The notes: generated from the sequence alone by a model not told the origin. A stretch of 64,000 nt of DNA from Sepioteuthis lessoniana (GCA_963585895.1 OY757913.1:106389312-106453311); one strand, 5' to 3'. Shown: positions 21,858-32,814, counted from the first letter of the stretch. Program-made: numbers and translations.

Positions 21858-22655
21858 AGATAATGGAAAGAAGCAGAAGATATCACGCACAAACAATTAC
21901 GGACGCGGACTACGACGATGATACAGCGCTTCTGTCAAATACACCCGCCAAATCCAAAACCCAGCTACATAGTCTGGAACGAACAACTGGTGGCATAGAC
22001 CTCCATGTCAATGTACACAAAACGAAATACATGGGATTTAATCAAAGACGCGACATCTCTGCACAAAAACTGATAGTTCTCTGAAACTAGTAGACAAGTT
22101 CACCAACCTAGGACGCTGTATCTTATCAACCTAGACTGGCATCAATACACAACTAGCAAAGGCATGGACAGCTATAGGCCATCTGTCATATGGAAGTCAA
22201 ACCTGACCAATAAAATGAAACATTTTTTTTCAAGCAGCGGTCGTGTTGATACTGCCGTATGGACGCTGACTAAACGTATTAAGAGAAAGCTTGACGATAA
22301 CTACACAAGAATTCTGCGAGCAATATTGAACAAGTCCTGGAGGCAGCACCCCACAAAGCAGCAGTTGTACGGCCACTTACCACCAATAAGGAAAACTATC
22401 CAAGTTAGACGAACCAGACATGGGAGACACTGCTGGAGAAGTAGAGACGAACTCATGTGGCATAGTCCTGTGGACCCCCTCACAGGGAGGAACAAAGGCA
22501 GGACGACCAAGTAGGACCTACATACTGAAGCTCTGTGCCGATACAGAATGTAGCCTTGAAGACCTACCGGAAGCGATGAACGATAGGGGGAAGGGTGGCG
22601 GGAGAGAATCAGGGAGATCCGTGCTGATGGCGCGACATGATGATCATGATGACAG
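21858..22655 (+). mobile_element. APE-type LINE, reverse-transcriptase end and C-terminus
   Basis: The longest 3' copy of this LINE in the window. It reads ITDADYDDDTALLSNTPA (about 21893-21946, the YxDD catalytic box of reverse transcriptase, usually YADD), then GGIDLHVNVHKTKYM (thumb side), SVIWKSNLTNKMK, RAILNKSWRQHPTKQQLYGH and TIQVRRTRHGRHCWRSRDEL, and last the C-terminal RTYI.KLCADTECS...EAMNDR. Frame changes occur between blocks, so it is dead. The tail at 22633-22655 is GAT/ATG-rich, as in other copies. It is 5'-truncated and inserted into repeat C. The clade is uncertain (RTE- or related APE-type). Confidence 0.8.
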
Positions 22656-22989
22656 TTAGATGTAAAAACGATTCTATTTATAACAATTCAGTTTAGCATA
22701 AGTGCATATTTTTCTTTACACATAGTTAAATGTAAAAACAGTTCTCCTTCAAACAATTCAGATTAGCTTAAGGGCACAGTTTAAATATTTAACAATTTGA
22801 CCAATAAACAGGACCTATCAGGTGCTACCACTCCGAGTCAGAGTGTCCCTGGGAGCGATAGCAATGGTGGGGTACTCCACATTCCCTAAAGCTCCGGCAT
22901 TATTAGAGCTTCACCATCAGAGTGTTTTAGTGTCATAATCAGGACAGTCGATGAGAGAAACTTACCCTTCAGATTCTACAAACCCAGCC

Positions 22990-23110
22990 TAGGGTGAGTC
23001 ATACCAAAGACTCAAAAGTGGTACTTTATGCCGCCTTGCTTAACACTCAGCACTATAATATGACGGCAAATTGACTAAAATCCCAAAATGGGACTTTATT
23101 TTTGCACGTG
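22990..23110 (+). mobile_element. SINE E, fragment
   Basis: Carries 'accaaagactcaaaagtggt' and 'ccgccttgcttaacactcag', matching 44785-44835 and 46830-46875. Confidence 0.55.
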
Positions 23111-23594
23111 TGAAGACGGGGCAGGTTGGCACTTGATCCCCTATAGAATAAGTCCTCGTTCAGAGTTTTTCTCTCAGGCATATAAGAACTGGCATATTAC
23201 GTGAGGGATTAATTTAGGACCAGACTGACCGCCGCTGGCAAGGGGTTCCAAATTTCACACTATCACACACCCACCAGGCCGCTTTCTTCCTTCCCCGAGA
23301 CAATGGAAGAATATGGACCTATAGGTTTTAGTCGTAATAATATCATAGTGCAGTAGTCGGCAACTCCGGTTTCCCGTGTGATATTTTAGGAATTAATAGG
23401 ACAATTCTAAGCAAGATAACATAAGGCGAATAGAAGCTGGAAAGGAAGCATGGAATAATAACATAGACCACATGGTAACATAAAAATACATGAATTCCTT
23501 TACTACAGTTATATACACTTTCAAAGTGTCAAAACATATAATAATTGGACAGTCCACGAATATAAATGTCTTTTCTTGACTTCTGTTTTTCTTC

Positions 23595-23633
<39 letters not shown>

Positions 23634-24124
23634 TATACAAAATTTGGGTATAAAGGAAAAATGTCCCCAAAGTTACTAATCTTATTTTTCGACGGGGTTC
23701 CACTGGAGAATCTTTCTTCTTTCACGGGCTAATAGACTTTGTTCTTTTTTTTTTTTACACTGGCTTGAAGAACCTGGGGTCCTTCGTGTCTCAGTAATTC
23801 TTTTGTCTTCCACCCGGAGTAAAATGGCTATGGTTCGTCTGCCCGCTACCAACCCTGCTCAAAAACTAAACTTTCTTACTATTTACTTCCGCTGAGGGGA
23901 AGGGGTCCCCACTTCCGTTTTGGGGTCCCAGCCAATCATTTGGCTTCTCTCTCCCTCCTCTTCTGGTGTCCGGCGACCTGAGGTTACTAAGTACCAACAT
24001 CTGGTCTCCCCTGTGTGACCCACATTCTTCCTTAACGGTCACTTTTTTTGACGGCTAGATACTGTTAATTCAACGGGAGGATAGTATTAAATCTTATCTC
24101 TATCGTCTCCGTGGGCTATCACGT
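23111..24124. other. unclassified sequence with a (GA)n run
   Basis: A (GA)n run at 23599-23631. Otherwise no recognised family; several C-rich stretches at 23760-24060 without an identifiable gene. Confidence 0.4.
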
Positions 24125-24262
24125 GACAATAAGATAAGGATCAATGGTGAAGTGAAGCAATCCAAGGTATGGAGTAGCACCATCCGTGACACCTCGGTGT
24201 AGTTGCTATTGAAAAGGGAGCCTTCGGGTTACCCTCGACTAAGGGCGCCAACTTTACTTTAA
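24125..24262 (+). mobile_element. SINE E, 3' part
   Basis: 'gtgaagtgaagcaatccaag', 'ctcggtgtagttgctattga' and 'aaaagggagccttcgggtta' match 46890-46990. The tRNA-like head is missing. Confidence 0.65.
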
Positions 24263-24427
24263 ATAAAACCCATAGTAAACATCCATTAATTTCATGGCCC
24301 AGTCGCTGTGTTTGTAGAATCCATCGATTACATCTCAGCTGAAGGGTAAGTTTCCCTCGAATAAGGTAATACAAATTACGTATCATATTAATGACAACTA
24401 CATGTTAATATCACCCATTATCATGTT

Positions 24428-24546
24428 GTTATGTTCACTTTCGGACTAATATCCTTGGGAAAGGTATGAACCCCCTTATCCTCCCAGCTATGGGTTAAAT
24501 AGTACCACTACTGTTCTTCTAGGAGAATGGCTTTCGTATTAAATTC
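24428..24546 (+). mobile_element. SINE A, central and 3' fragment
   Basis: Starts in 'gttcactttcggactaatat' and includes 'ccttatcctcccagctatgg' and 'agaatggctttcgtattaaa'; head and final tail absent. Confidence 0.75.
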
Positions 24547-25209
24547 TATATACACACTCTTTCTGAAAACTGATTCACTGACTGTAAATGCTAAATAATA
24601 AAATAATTCATGTAATCAGTTATCAACAAAATAATTAATATAATTAATTACAACCCAAATTATTTTACAACGTAGATTATAGAGAATAAAACTAGTAAAC
24701 ACAAAAATGCAAATCCTGAGTGAATGTTATGGGACCGTTATATACCCATTCATGGACTCTTCCAAATTCTATATTAATCGAGAGCTAAGTACTCTCGAAG
24801 AGATTGGATACACAACCGATTTTTGACTGACATGTAAGCCTAGCTTACGCCACCACTTTTCACTGTATCTTGTTACTTCAATATATCTTTCAATATATCT
24901 TTAAACTTATGCTGTGTTCCGAGTTGTCTTTTCGTGGTCCCAACCTGGGTCCATATCAGTTAATAAAGATTACTCAAATTTATTCTTCAATATTTACACC
25001 CAAAAATGATCTTCCGGCAGAGAAATATCAAATTAAATTGCTTACATGAGATAAGTATTTTATAGTAAAAAGATTTATTTTTTCTAGAATGTAACGACAA
25101 ATGGATTCATATTTCAGACAGGAAGTTGTTTGTGGCTTATACCAAGAAGAAAACCAAACTACCTCACATCGGAAAACAATGTTAAACAAAATTATACTCA
25201 GCAGAGGAA
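24547..25209. other. unclassified AT-rich sequence
   Basis: No feature recognised. Confidence 0.4.
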
Positions 25210-25447
25210 GGAGGTGTCCTCATGATGTAATGGTTAAAGTGCTGGACTACGGAATCGTAGTAAGCGAGTTCGTACTCCAGTCGTGCTATAACGTTCACTT
25301 TCGGGCAAATACCCTTGGGAAAGGTATGGACCCCCTTATCTTCCCAGCTCTGCGTTAAATAGTACCACTACTGTTCTTCTTGGAGAATGGCTTTGGTATT
25401 AAATAGCCTTCAAAGGTTGATATGCCATTAAACAAAGAAACTAACCA
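25210..25447 (+). mobile_element. SINE A, full-length
   Basis: All parts are intact: head 'gtaatggttaaagtgctgga', B-box region 'gagttcgtactccag', centre 'cttgggaaaggtatgg', tail 'aaatagccttcaaaggttga'. The small ORF over it is spurious. Confidence 0.9.
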
Positions 25448-25679
25448 TCTTCAGAGGAACATCCCTGTCACCTTCAAATCGATCAATTCATCTAATTTTA
25501 GCAAATATAGCCTGTTGCACAAAGATAGAGGCGTTCTCAAAAAATTCTTAGTAAGCCACTTTTTTAAGCCATTGACACTCACGAGAAAAGTTTCGTTAAG
25601 AAACACTGAAAGCGTTTAATTGCAATTTAAAATTAAATCATCATTGGATATTAGACTTCCCATTGACTTATTTGCATGT

Positions 25680-27085
25680 TTTATCGAGAGAGGAGAAAAA
25701 GGGAGGAATTTATGGAGGGAGGACAAAGAAAAGAACATAAAAAGGAGAAACGAAAGAGAAAAAGATGTAACACGGAGTGAAGAAAGAGAAAAGAATACCA
25801 GAGATAATGAAAATAGATAGCAACTTAAGAGAGAGTTAGATAAAAAAAAAACGAAAGAAAGAAATGTAAGAGTGAGTGGAGAAAGAAAGGAATAAGAAAG
25901 AAAGAAAAAAGAGGAAGGAAACTAATAGGGAGTGAGGAAGGGTGGGAAAGAAATATAAAAGATAGACGAAAAAGATTGGAGGATAATAGAGAGAGAAGAA
26001 AGAGAAAAACGAATATTAGAGAGAGGAAAAAGAAATATAAGAGAGAGTGAGGGTGAAGAAAATAATATTTCGGCATAAAAAAAAGAGAACGTTATGCGAA
26101 GATAAGGGAAACAGAAATGAGAGTTGGAAGAGAAAGGAATATAGGAAAAAAATATCGAAGATATGAGAAAGAAGGGGGCTTATAGGAGAGAGATAGAAAG
26201 AGAAAGGAATATAAGAGAAAGAAAGAGAAAGAGAAAGACTTAAAGAATATAAGAGAGAGAGGAGACGGGAAGAGTGAGGCTTATAGGGGAGAGAGAGAGA
26301 GAGAGAAAGGAGTGTAAGAGAAAGAGAGAGAAAGAGAAAAAACTTAAGAGTATAAGAGAGAGGGGAAGGGGGAGGCTTATAGGAGAGAGATAGAAAGAGA
26401 AAGGAATATAAGAGAAAAAAGAGAAAGAGAAAGACTTAAAGAATATAAGGGAGAGAGGGGACGGGAAGAGTGAGGCTTATAGGAGAGAGATAGAAAGAGA
26501 AAGTAGTGTAAGAGAAAGAGAGAGAAAGAGAAATAACTTAAGAGTATAAGAGAGAGTGGAAGTGGGAGGCTTATAGGATAGAGATAGAAAGAGAAAGGAG
26601 TGTAAGAAAAAGAGAGTGAAAGAGAAAGAACTAAAGAGTATTAGGGAGAGGGGGAGGGGGAAGAGTGAGGCTTATTGGAGAGTGATAGAAAGAGAAAAGG
26701 AGTGTAAGAAAGAGAGAGAGAGAGAGAGGATTAAAGAATATAAGAGAGATAGGAGAGGGGGTAAGAGTGAGGCTTATAGGAGAGAGATAGAAAGAGAAAA
26801 GAGTTTAAGAGAAAAAGAGAGAAAGAAAAAGGAGTGTAAGAGAAAGAGAGAGAAAGAAAAAGGAGTGTAAGAGAAAGAGAGAGAAAGATAAAGAACTAAA
26901 GAATATGAGAGAGATAGGAGAGGGTGTAAGAGTGAGGCTTATAGGAGAGAGATAGAAAGAGAAAGGGGTGTAAGAAAAAGAGAGAGAAAGAGAAAGGAGT
27001 GTAAGAAAAAGAGAGAGAAAGAGAAAGAATTAAAGAATATATGAGAGAGAGAGAGAGAGAGGGAAAGAGAGAGAGAGGAGAAATG
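25680..27085 (+). repeat. 1.4-kb A/G-only strand with a ~100-bp minisatellite
   Basis: The plus strand is almost pure purine with scattered T. From about 26175 a unit of roughly 100 bases starting 'gaggcttataggagagagat' repeats about eight times (starts near 26176, 26274, 26364, 26472, 26567, 26668, 26770 and 26934). Left of that the tract is irregular. The predicted Lys/Arg/Glu-rich frames, and the opposite Phe/Ser/Leu ones, are composition artefacts. Confidence 0.9.
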
Positions 27086-27385
27086 AATAAGAGAAGAGGA
27101 GGGGTAAAAGAAAATGTTAATCGTATAAAACCTAAGGATGTAAAAAATGGAAATCAATCCGACAGTATGAAGAAAATAGAAAAAGTAATCCAACTGTGAT
27201 GAAATTATTATAAAAGAAAGACAACGTTAAAACGTTTCGGTTTTCGTAAACCTTTATCAGGATTTTAAGATGATGTAAGAAGTATTGCCAGAACAATGAT
27301 GGATGTTTTAATAACTCAATAAAAGAGTAAAAGAAAAATATGTAACAAAGGAGGATCATCTAACCTTTCAGTCATTCAATCAGTG

Positions 27386-27420
<35 letters not shown>

Positions 27421-27976
27421 TCATGTGATTGGCACAGGCAATGATGTTTAAATGTATGGAACTTCAAAGAAAAAAAAAACAGCAAAGAATGGGTCGAACT
27501 AATGAAGCTAAGTTGGATATTGTTGACAATGATAAAAAAAATTGTGTTATTTTGTCTGATTCTCACAGACTTTGCAGCGACTGAACTTAGTAAGTATAAT
27601 CTAACTCAAAAAGAACACGGAAGTCGGTAATTGTTGTTTTGTTCTTTTTCAACAGATGGTGAAAGAAATTCTCTAGAACGTCTTTACACTTTTATCTCCA
27701 TTTTTTATTCAGTGTTTCCATTTTGGCCCAGCTCTAATGTTGTGGGTTTTTATGAAAAGTCGTTTATTCTAGGAAAGAGAAATAATCTTATTGAAATGTC
27801 CTCTATTCTTCTAAAATCTTGCCAGACTTTTCAAAGGCGAGAGAAGAATCATCCAGTTGCCAATTGGATTGAAATTAGCCTTTTCTGAAAATGACTCCAG
27901 TTTAAATATGTTGCTCAACAAAAACTCCTAATGTGATGTGTCAATTTTTATGTGTTAAGACTTTACTGTATATATA
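27086..27976. other. mostly unclassified; contains a weak hammerhead-like motif
   Basis: The minus strand at 27215-27265 reads CUGAUAA, a stem AGGUUU/AAACC, GAAA and an ACGUU self-complementary stem. The core differs from the hammerhead consensus at G8 and no stem I is visible. The rest, including a poly-A run at 27394-27417, is unassigned. Confidence 0.4.
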
Positions 27977-28340
27977 CAGGGTGGGGAAACAAAATTAGGA
28001 ATATGCTGGTATAATAATAAATGACTCGATGATAAAACAAGATTAATCTTAATTCTAGAAAATAAACAACAAAATAAGATAGATATAAAACAGTATATTT
28101 ACTCAATATGGTCGTCATTTATTTTTACAATAATTGTATCAACACACCTTAGAAAGGATTTGCCTGCCTTCAAAATAATTTCTTCAAATATTTTATTCCG
28201 TTCTTCCTCAATAACAGTCCTAAGCAAACTAATATTTGGATGGGAATTTGCACTTGTTTTTTTCAAAAACACACTATATAGCATAATCAAGGGGGTTAAG
28301 GTCTCAGCTTAAATCTTGCTTAATTGCTGTCCACACAATT
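27977..28340 (-). mobile_element. Tc1/mariner-type transposon, terminal repeat and transposase C-terminus
   Basis: The left end starts CAGGGTGGGGAAACAAAATT after a TA dinucleotide, as expected for the terminal inverted repeat and TA target of this superfamily. The minus strand then encodes the transposase end: DLNPLDYA (28275-28310, carrying the third catalytic-type residue context), then HPNISLLRTVIEEERNKI and FLRCVDTIIVKINDDHIE at the C-terminus. A stop replaces the expected Trp after DYAI, and the frame shifts nearby. Upstream (28340-28450) is only vaguely coding and the other terminus is not seen, so this is an internally deleted relic. Confidence 0.75.
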
Positions 28341-28481
28341 TTCTCGTAGATTTCATTTCTTTCTTATTGACGCTTTAGCGAGAGTAGTTCAAAAGCTTTA
28401 TTTTCGTTTTTTGTTCAATTCTCCACACGCTGTTTTCCTTAAAAGCTCTTTTTCTGAAAAAAATATTATTTGATTTGTATA

Positions 28482-28682
28482 CGGTAGATAAAGAAAATTT
28501 GGTTTGATCTCGGTGTTAAGCAAATCATAGATTCTTTGCTGTTTCTAGGGAAGATAAAGAAAATTTGGTTTGATCTCGGTGTTAAGCAAATCATAGATTC
28601 TTTGCTGTTTCTACGGAAGATAAAGAAAATTTGGTTTGATTTCGGTGTTAAGCAAATCATAGATTCTTTGTTGTTTCTTTTC
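28482..28682. repeat. 66-bp tandem triplication
   Basis: Three nearly identical 66-base units ('agataaagaaaatttggttt' ... 'atcatagattctttgctgtt') at about 28486, 28552 and 28618. Because 66 is 22 codons, open frames run through on both strands. This is a consequence of the repeat rather than evidence of a gene. Very low divergence suggests recent origin. Confidence 0.9.
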
Positions 28683-29039
28683 TTGCTCACTCATATTGAA
28701 GTGAACTTTACTGGAAAAGTACTTGAATAATAGAGCTAATCTTGAAAATTTAGATCTATCGCGTTTTTTCTTGTTTTTTTTTTTTTACAAAAATTGAACT
28801 AATCAGACTAAAAAAAAACGTGTAAAAATTATCCCATATTTTCTTCCGCACCCAGAATTTATATGAGACTGATGAGAATTTGACGTACATATACGAAGGT
28901 CAAACAATGATCAAGGTGAAATTTGTCAAAAGAGTTGACACAAATAATGATTGTTTACACTTAAAACTTTGTCTAGAAAATCAATAGTCATGAGTTCGTT
29001 CATGTTTCTGAAGACGTCAAATGACCATATTTATTGACT

Positions 29040-29275
29040 TTTATGCCCGAAATATTTTCTTTTATCAGAGATTTCCACTCCGTGTTGTACCTTTTCAACA
29101 AAGCCTCGTTATAGCAAACCCATATTTAGCCTCTTTGTGAATAGATTTTAACAAAAACACGCTTCTCCGTACACATCACACATTCTTCAGTAAATTTCAC
29201 ATGGTTTGCACAACTCAACCGTCAAAAGTTTGATGACAGACCTCTGTTCCAGTCTGGAGTACTCTGATTTGTTGT
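29040..29275 (-). mobile_element. mariner-type transposase, N-terminal helix-turn-helix remnant
   Basis: The minus strand (29275 down to about 29080) reads TEQRSVIKLLTVELCKPCEI then YWRMCDVYGEACFC and VEKVQHGVEISD. This is the first DNA-binding helix-turn-helix of mariner-type transposases (consensus like QRxVIKFLVAEGxxPxEIY). Stops and frame changes are present and no catalytic domain is found. It belongs to a different lineage from the DLNPLDYA piece at 28.1-28.3 kb, so the two are not one element. Confidence 0.6.
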
Positions 29276-29725
29276 CATTTTTAATAGATTAAAACAATAT
29301 TTTTGCAAGATTACGATATTTGCGGGGGAGGGGATAAACTATTGAATAAGCAGCAGAAAATAAAAAAAGTTCTAATTAATAAGAAAAAATTCAGGAAGAA
29401 AATGCAGTTTGCTTTTTTAAAAAATGATCACATTTATTGAATGACCTTTATATTTATAAAAGATCCCTTCTCAGTCAAAAAAATTCTACTCCTGAATTGC
29501 AGTCTTAGATAGCCCACAATAAACGTGGTTCACTTGCCACTCTTTGGATGCCCCATTATTACTAGTTGCATGCAACCTTTTTTAAATATGAAAGTCTATT
29601 ATTCCTTTCAAAAAGATTGTGTAAAACTAGTTACTTGTATAACACGTAATCCAATAAGGTTTAGGTGAAAATCGTTTATTTTAGATTTTAACCTTGTTTA
29701 CTTTAGTTATTTTTTTAATTATCCA
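29276..29725. other. unclassified sequence
   Basis: No recognised feature. Confidence 0.4.
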
Positions 29726-29762
29726 TATATATATATATATATATATAAGGAGATAGATAGAT

Positions 29763-29800
<38 letters not shown>
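29726..29800. repeat. (TA)n-(GATA)n-(GA)n compound microsatellite
   Basis: Three consecutive simple-repeat blocks. Confidence 0.95.
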
Positions 29801-29801
<1 letters not shown>

Positions 29802-30363
29802 GAGAGAGGGGAGAATATTTAAGAAAAAACGTGAAAGACCAATTTAGAGAATGGATATATTTTCTTATTTATGTAATGTCTTACTTGATTGCCTTATTTA
29901 TTCAATTTTTTCTTTTGTTTTTAGGGCGTTATGTATTTTTCTTTGATAATCCTGTTAGTGTGGAAGCTGAAAGAAATCTATGCAAAACTATGCTGATTTC
30001 GTTTTAGCGAGTTGTACCGCGGAGAAAGTGCTGGTTGTAACGAGATGTTGGCGGGAAAGTAGACGGTTCGCCATTTTATATTTCACTCACATAGCAGAGT
30101 CGCGCGTTCCGAAATCAAGAAGCATTTACGATGGTTCTCATTCATTATTCATGGGGGATTCTCCCATTTTATTATCAATCTTTATCTTAGGTGGATCACA
30201 GGATTTCGTTTTCAATGTTTGACTTGCTGTAATCAGCATGTTGATAGATAGGTAAAAAGAATGAGGTGGGATTTAGTTGATTGATATAGATATATAAATA
30301 GAGAGAAATAAACAGCGTGAGATAGATAAATAGATAGATTTGGACATATATATATATATATAT
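29801..30363. other. unclassified sequence
   Basis: A GC-richer patch at 30005-30150 with no recognised homology, then GATA-type runs. Confidence 0.4.
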
Positions 30364-30608
30364 AGTTAGACGAAATAGACATGCAGGACACTGCTGGAGA
30401 AGCAGGGACAAGCTCATAAGTGATGTACTCCTATGGACCCCCCACATATGGCCGAGCAAAAACAGGACGACCAGCTCGAACATACATACAGCAGCTATGT
30501 GAGGATACGGGATGTAACCCTGAAGACCAGCCGTTGGTGATGAACGATAGGGAGAAGTGGCGAGAGAGTGTCAGGGATATCCGTGCTTGCGGCACGACTT
30601 GATGATGA

Positions 30609-30612
<4 letters not shown>
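30364..30612 (+). mobile_element. APE-type LINE, 3' terminal 250 bases
   Basis: Starts at 'gttagacgaaatagacatgc' (VRRNRHAGHC) and ends with the intact C-terminus ARTYIQQLCEDTGCNPEDQP and VMNDREKWRESVRDIRACGT, stop, then a GATGATGAGG tail. This is a recent-looking, severely 5'-truncated copy flanked by (TA)n on both sides. Confidence 0.85.

Positions 30613-30638
<26 letters not shown>
30613..30638. repeat. (TA)n microsatellite
   Basis: TA run directly after the LINE tail. Confidence 0.9.
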
Positions 30639-30639
<1 letters not shown>

Positions 30640-30640
<1 letters not shown>

Positions 30641-30790
30641 CCAACTCCTCCACTGAGCATGATGTGATAAAAAGTCATTTTTTTATGTAGAGTATGAATG
30701 TTTGAAGTCAGAGTTTTCTACATTCTGTGCTATACCGAGGTTAAAAAAACAGTCTGACATACTATTTATCCATTACTAGAAGGAGACTAA
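30640..30790 (-). mobile_element. SINE B, 3' part
   Basis: Minus copy of the 3' half ('ccaactcctccactgagcat', 'gtcagagttttct'). Confidence 0.7.
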
Positions 30791-30959
30791 TATATAAAAT
30801 GATAGAGAGTTTTATTGGTAGGTTGTTAGATATGTTTAAAAAGGTCTAGATATCGACAAATATCCATTGGATAATAAATAGAAAAAAAAAATAAATAAAA
30901 TGAAAAAGACAGAGAGACCTAAAAATAACTCTGATCTGCTTCAGCTGTTTTTCAATCTA

Positions 30960-31040
30960 TCTATCAATCAACATAGATAGATAGATAGATAAATTATCGA
31001 AGTCAACTACGATAGATAGATAGATAGATAGATACGCTTA
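30960..31040. repeat. (GATA)n tracts
   Basis: Two GATAGATA runs. Confidence 0.9.
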
Positions 31041-31127
31041 GTCAGATACCCAACGCTTATAGATATGATTAAACCCAATTAGTGAAATAGCTAACTAGAT
31101 AGCTCGATATATAGATAAACATATAGG

Positions 31128-31353
31128 GTATTAGTCCTATGTGAAATGCAATCAGTCTCGTTCAGGATTTGAATGGGAAAGGTATGAATCCAATTATTCT
31201 CCCTCCAGCTATGGGTAAAAAGTAGGACAGACTGGGTTCTTCAGCCTCGGTGAGGCAACTAGTCTAGGAGAAGGAAAACTCTGAATTCAAACCTGTTAAA
31301 CTCCGCTTAAAAATTGACCTTGTGTCATACCCTGCCCGAGCGGAGGGATTGGT
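31128..31353 (+). mobile_element. SINE B with inverted 5' segment
   Basis: From 31173 to 31353 this is a normal plus-strand SINE B. The first 45 bases (31128-31172) are the head region in reverse complement ('gaaatgcaatcagtctcgtt' / 'caggatttgaa'). Such 5' inversion resembles the twin-priming products known for LINEs. A gene-conversion event with the neighbouring copy is an alternative. Confidence 0.75.
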
Positions 31354-31354
31354 A

Positions 31355-31649
31355 TGAAGGTGCCTGTGGTGTAATGGTTATCGTCATAGGAAATGAACAC
31401 GGCGACACGAGTTCAAATCCTGGACGAGATTGATTGCATTTCACATAGCACTAATACCCTTGGGAAAGGTATGAATCCAATTATTCTTCCTCCAGCTATG
31501 GGTAAATAGTAGGACAGACTGATTTCTTCTGTCTTGGTGAGGCAACTAATCTAGGAGAAGGAATACTCTGAATTCAAACCTGTTAAACTCCGCTTAAAAA
31601 TTGACCTTGTGTCATATCCTGCCCGAGCGGAGGGGTTGGGTAAATATGA
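31355..31649 (+). mobile_element. SINE B, full-length
   Basis: Best intact copy of the family. Head 'ggtgcctgtggtgtaatggt', B-box region 'gagttcaaatcctggacg', centre 'cccttgggaaaggtatgaat' and 'ctccagctatgggtaaatag', 3' 'gtgtcatatcctgcccgagc' with 'ggaggggttgggtaaata'. About 295 bases, no long poly-A tail. Confidence 0.9.
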
Positions 31650-32300
31650 TAACAATGTAGATATTCTGCAACTAATATTATTCTGACGGCTTCATTAAAA
31701 ATAAATATCCTCAATTCAAGTAAATGATCTTACTTTAAATATAATTATCCTTTCTCGTTTCGAACAATAATAAGTACCCTTTTCTTCTGTCGCCGAAAAA
31801 AAGCGCTTCGACGATAAGTTGTTTATCGCTGCCTCCCACCAGACAGGACATGACACAAGTTCGGATTATAGTGGGGATTTAAGCGAGGAGGAGGAGGAGG
31901 TCGGGCACGAGCCGAGGTTGGAGCTCTGCCGGACTAACCTGGTCATTGGCTCACTAAGTGAAATGTAAGCCAGATGCACCTCCAGCTCGATATGGGCTTA
32001 CTCGATATATCACTTGAGTCCGACGCGGATGCTCGATTATAGCTTGAACTGAACCTGGGAGTCCACTGCTCTACAATGTTATCAATGCCGCTCGCCCACC
32101 CAAAGGTGGCCCAACCGAAGCCAGTTTGCTATTGATCTTTGATGACATCTCCGGTACGAATGCCAAACGGCACGTAAACATTTCAACGATAAATCAGTAA
32201 CTATAGATGAGCTTTATCTTGATGTAATATTATTAAGTCACTGACTAAGTAATGGATTTCACTGCTTGTTGAATGAAATCCTTTTCATTTCTCCCACTTT
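31650..32300. other. unclassified; GC-richer island 31820-32170
   Basis: The 31820-32170 stretch is clearly richer in G and C than its surroundings and has (GAG)n. No frame or RNA fold is recognised. Confidence 0.4.
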
Positions 32301-32311
32301 TCAAATGCTTT

Positions 32312-32546
32312 GGGGGTGTCCTCATGGTGTAATGGTTAAAGCGATGGACTGCGGAATCGTAGTAAACGAGTTCGTACTCCAGTCACGCTATTACGTTCAC
32401 TTTCGGGCAAATACCCTTGGGAAAGGTATGAAACCCCTTATCCTCCTAGTTATTGGTTAAATAGTACCACTACTGTTCTTCTTGGAGAATGGCTTTGGCA
32501 TTAAATAACCTTCAAAGGTTGATCTGCCATAAACCAAAGAAACCAA
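32312..32546 (+). mobile_element. SINE A, youngest-looking copy
   Basis: Complete element flanked by a perfect 11-base target-site duplication, tcaaatgcttt (32301-32311 and 32547-32557). Head 'gtaatggttaaagcgatgga' and 'gagttcgtactccagtc' keep tRNA-like A and B box spacing. The centre is shared with SINE B, and the 3' tail 'aaataaccttcaaaggttga' is shared with repeat C. Confidence 0.95.
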
Positions 32547-32814
32547 TCAAATGCTTTAGTTAATTGTTTTGATGATTATTATTATATTAATTATTCAGTT
32601 TAAAACAGTTATCATTTGTTTTCGATTAGTTGGAAATCTTGTTGTCTCAGGCATATGACATGCACTTCGGGTACATGACACTCAGGTCAACTCCCTTGAT
32701 ACCCTTGCCCAAAATCAGTTACCTTTGTCTTTCAACATTTAGTCAATGAAACTTAGGATATACGTCAGAAGAAGGGTAAGTCTACCTCTCAAAAAGCTGA
32801 AGTCCTTGTTATAG

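Larger units (their letters stand above)
21549..22993 (-). mobile_element. repeat C, split by an APE-type LINE 3' end
   Basis: The tail and first internal units lie at 21549-21857, the rest and the 5' block at 22656-22993. A plus-strand LINE lies between them, flanked by agttaaatataaaa and agttagatgtaaaa, a probable 14-base duplication with two differences. Confidence 0.75.

Noticed and set aside
26616-26870. 84-codon Lys/Arg/Glu-rich ORF (and opposite-strand ORFs)
   Set aside because: The frame lies in the purine tract, where stop codons are rare by composition.
27977-29275. single mariner transposon
   Set aside because: The N-terminal and C-terminal pieces fit different transposase lineages.
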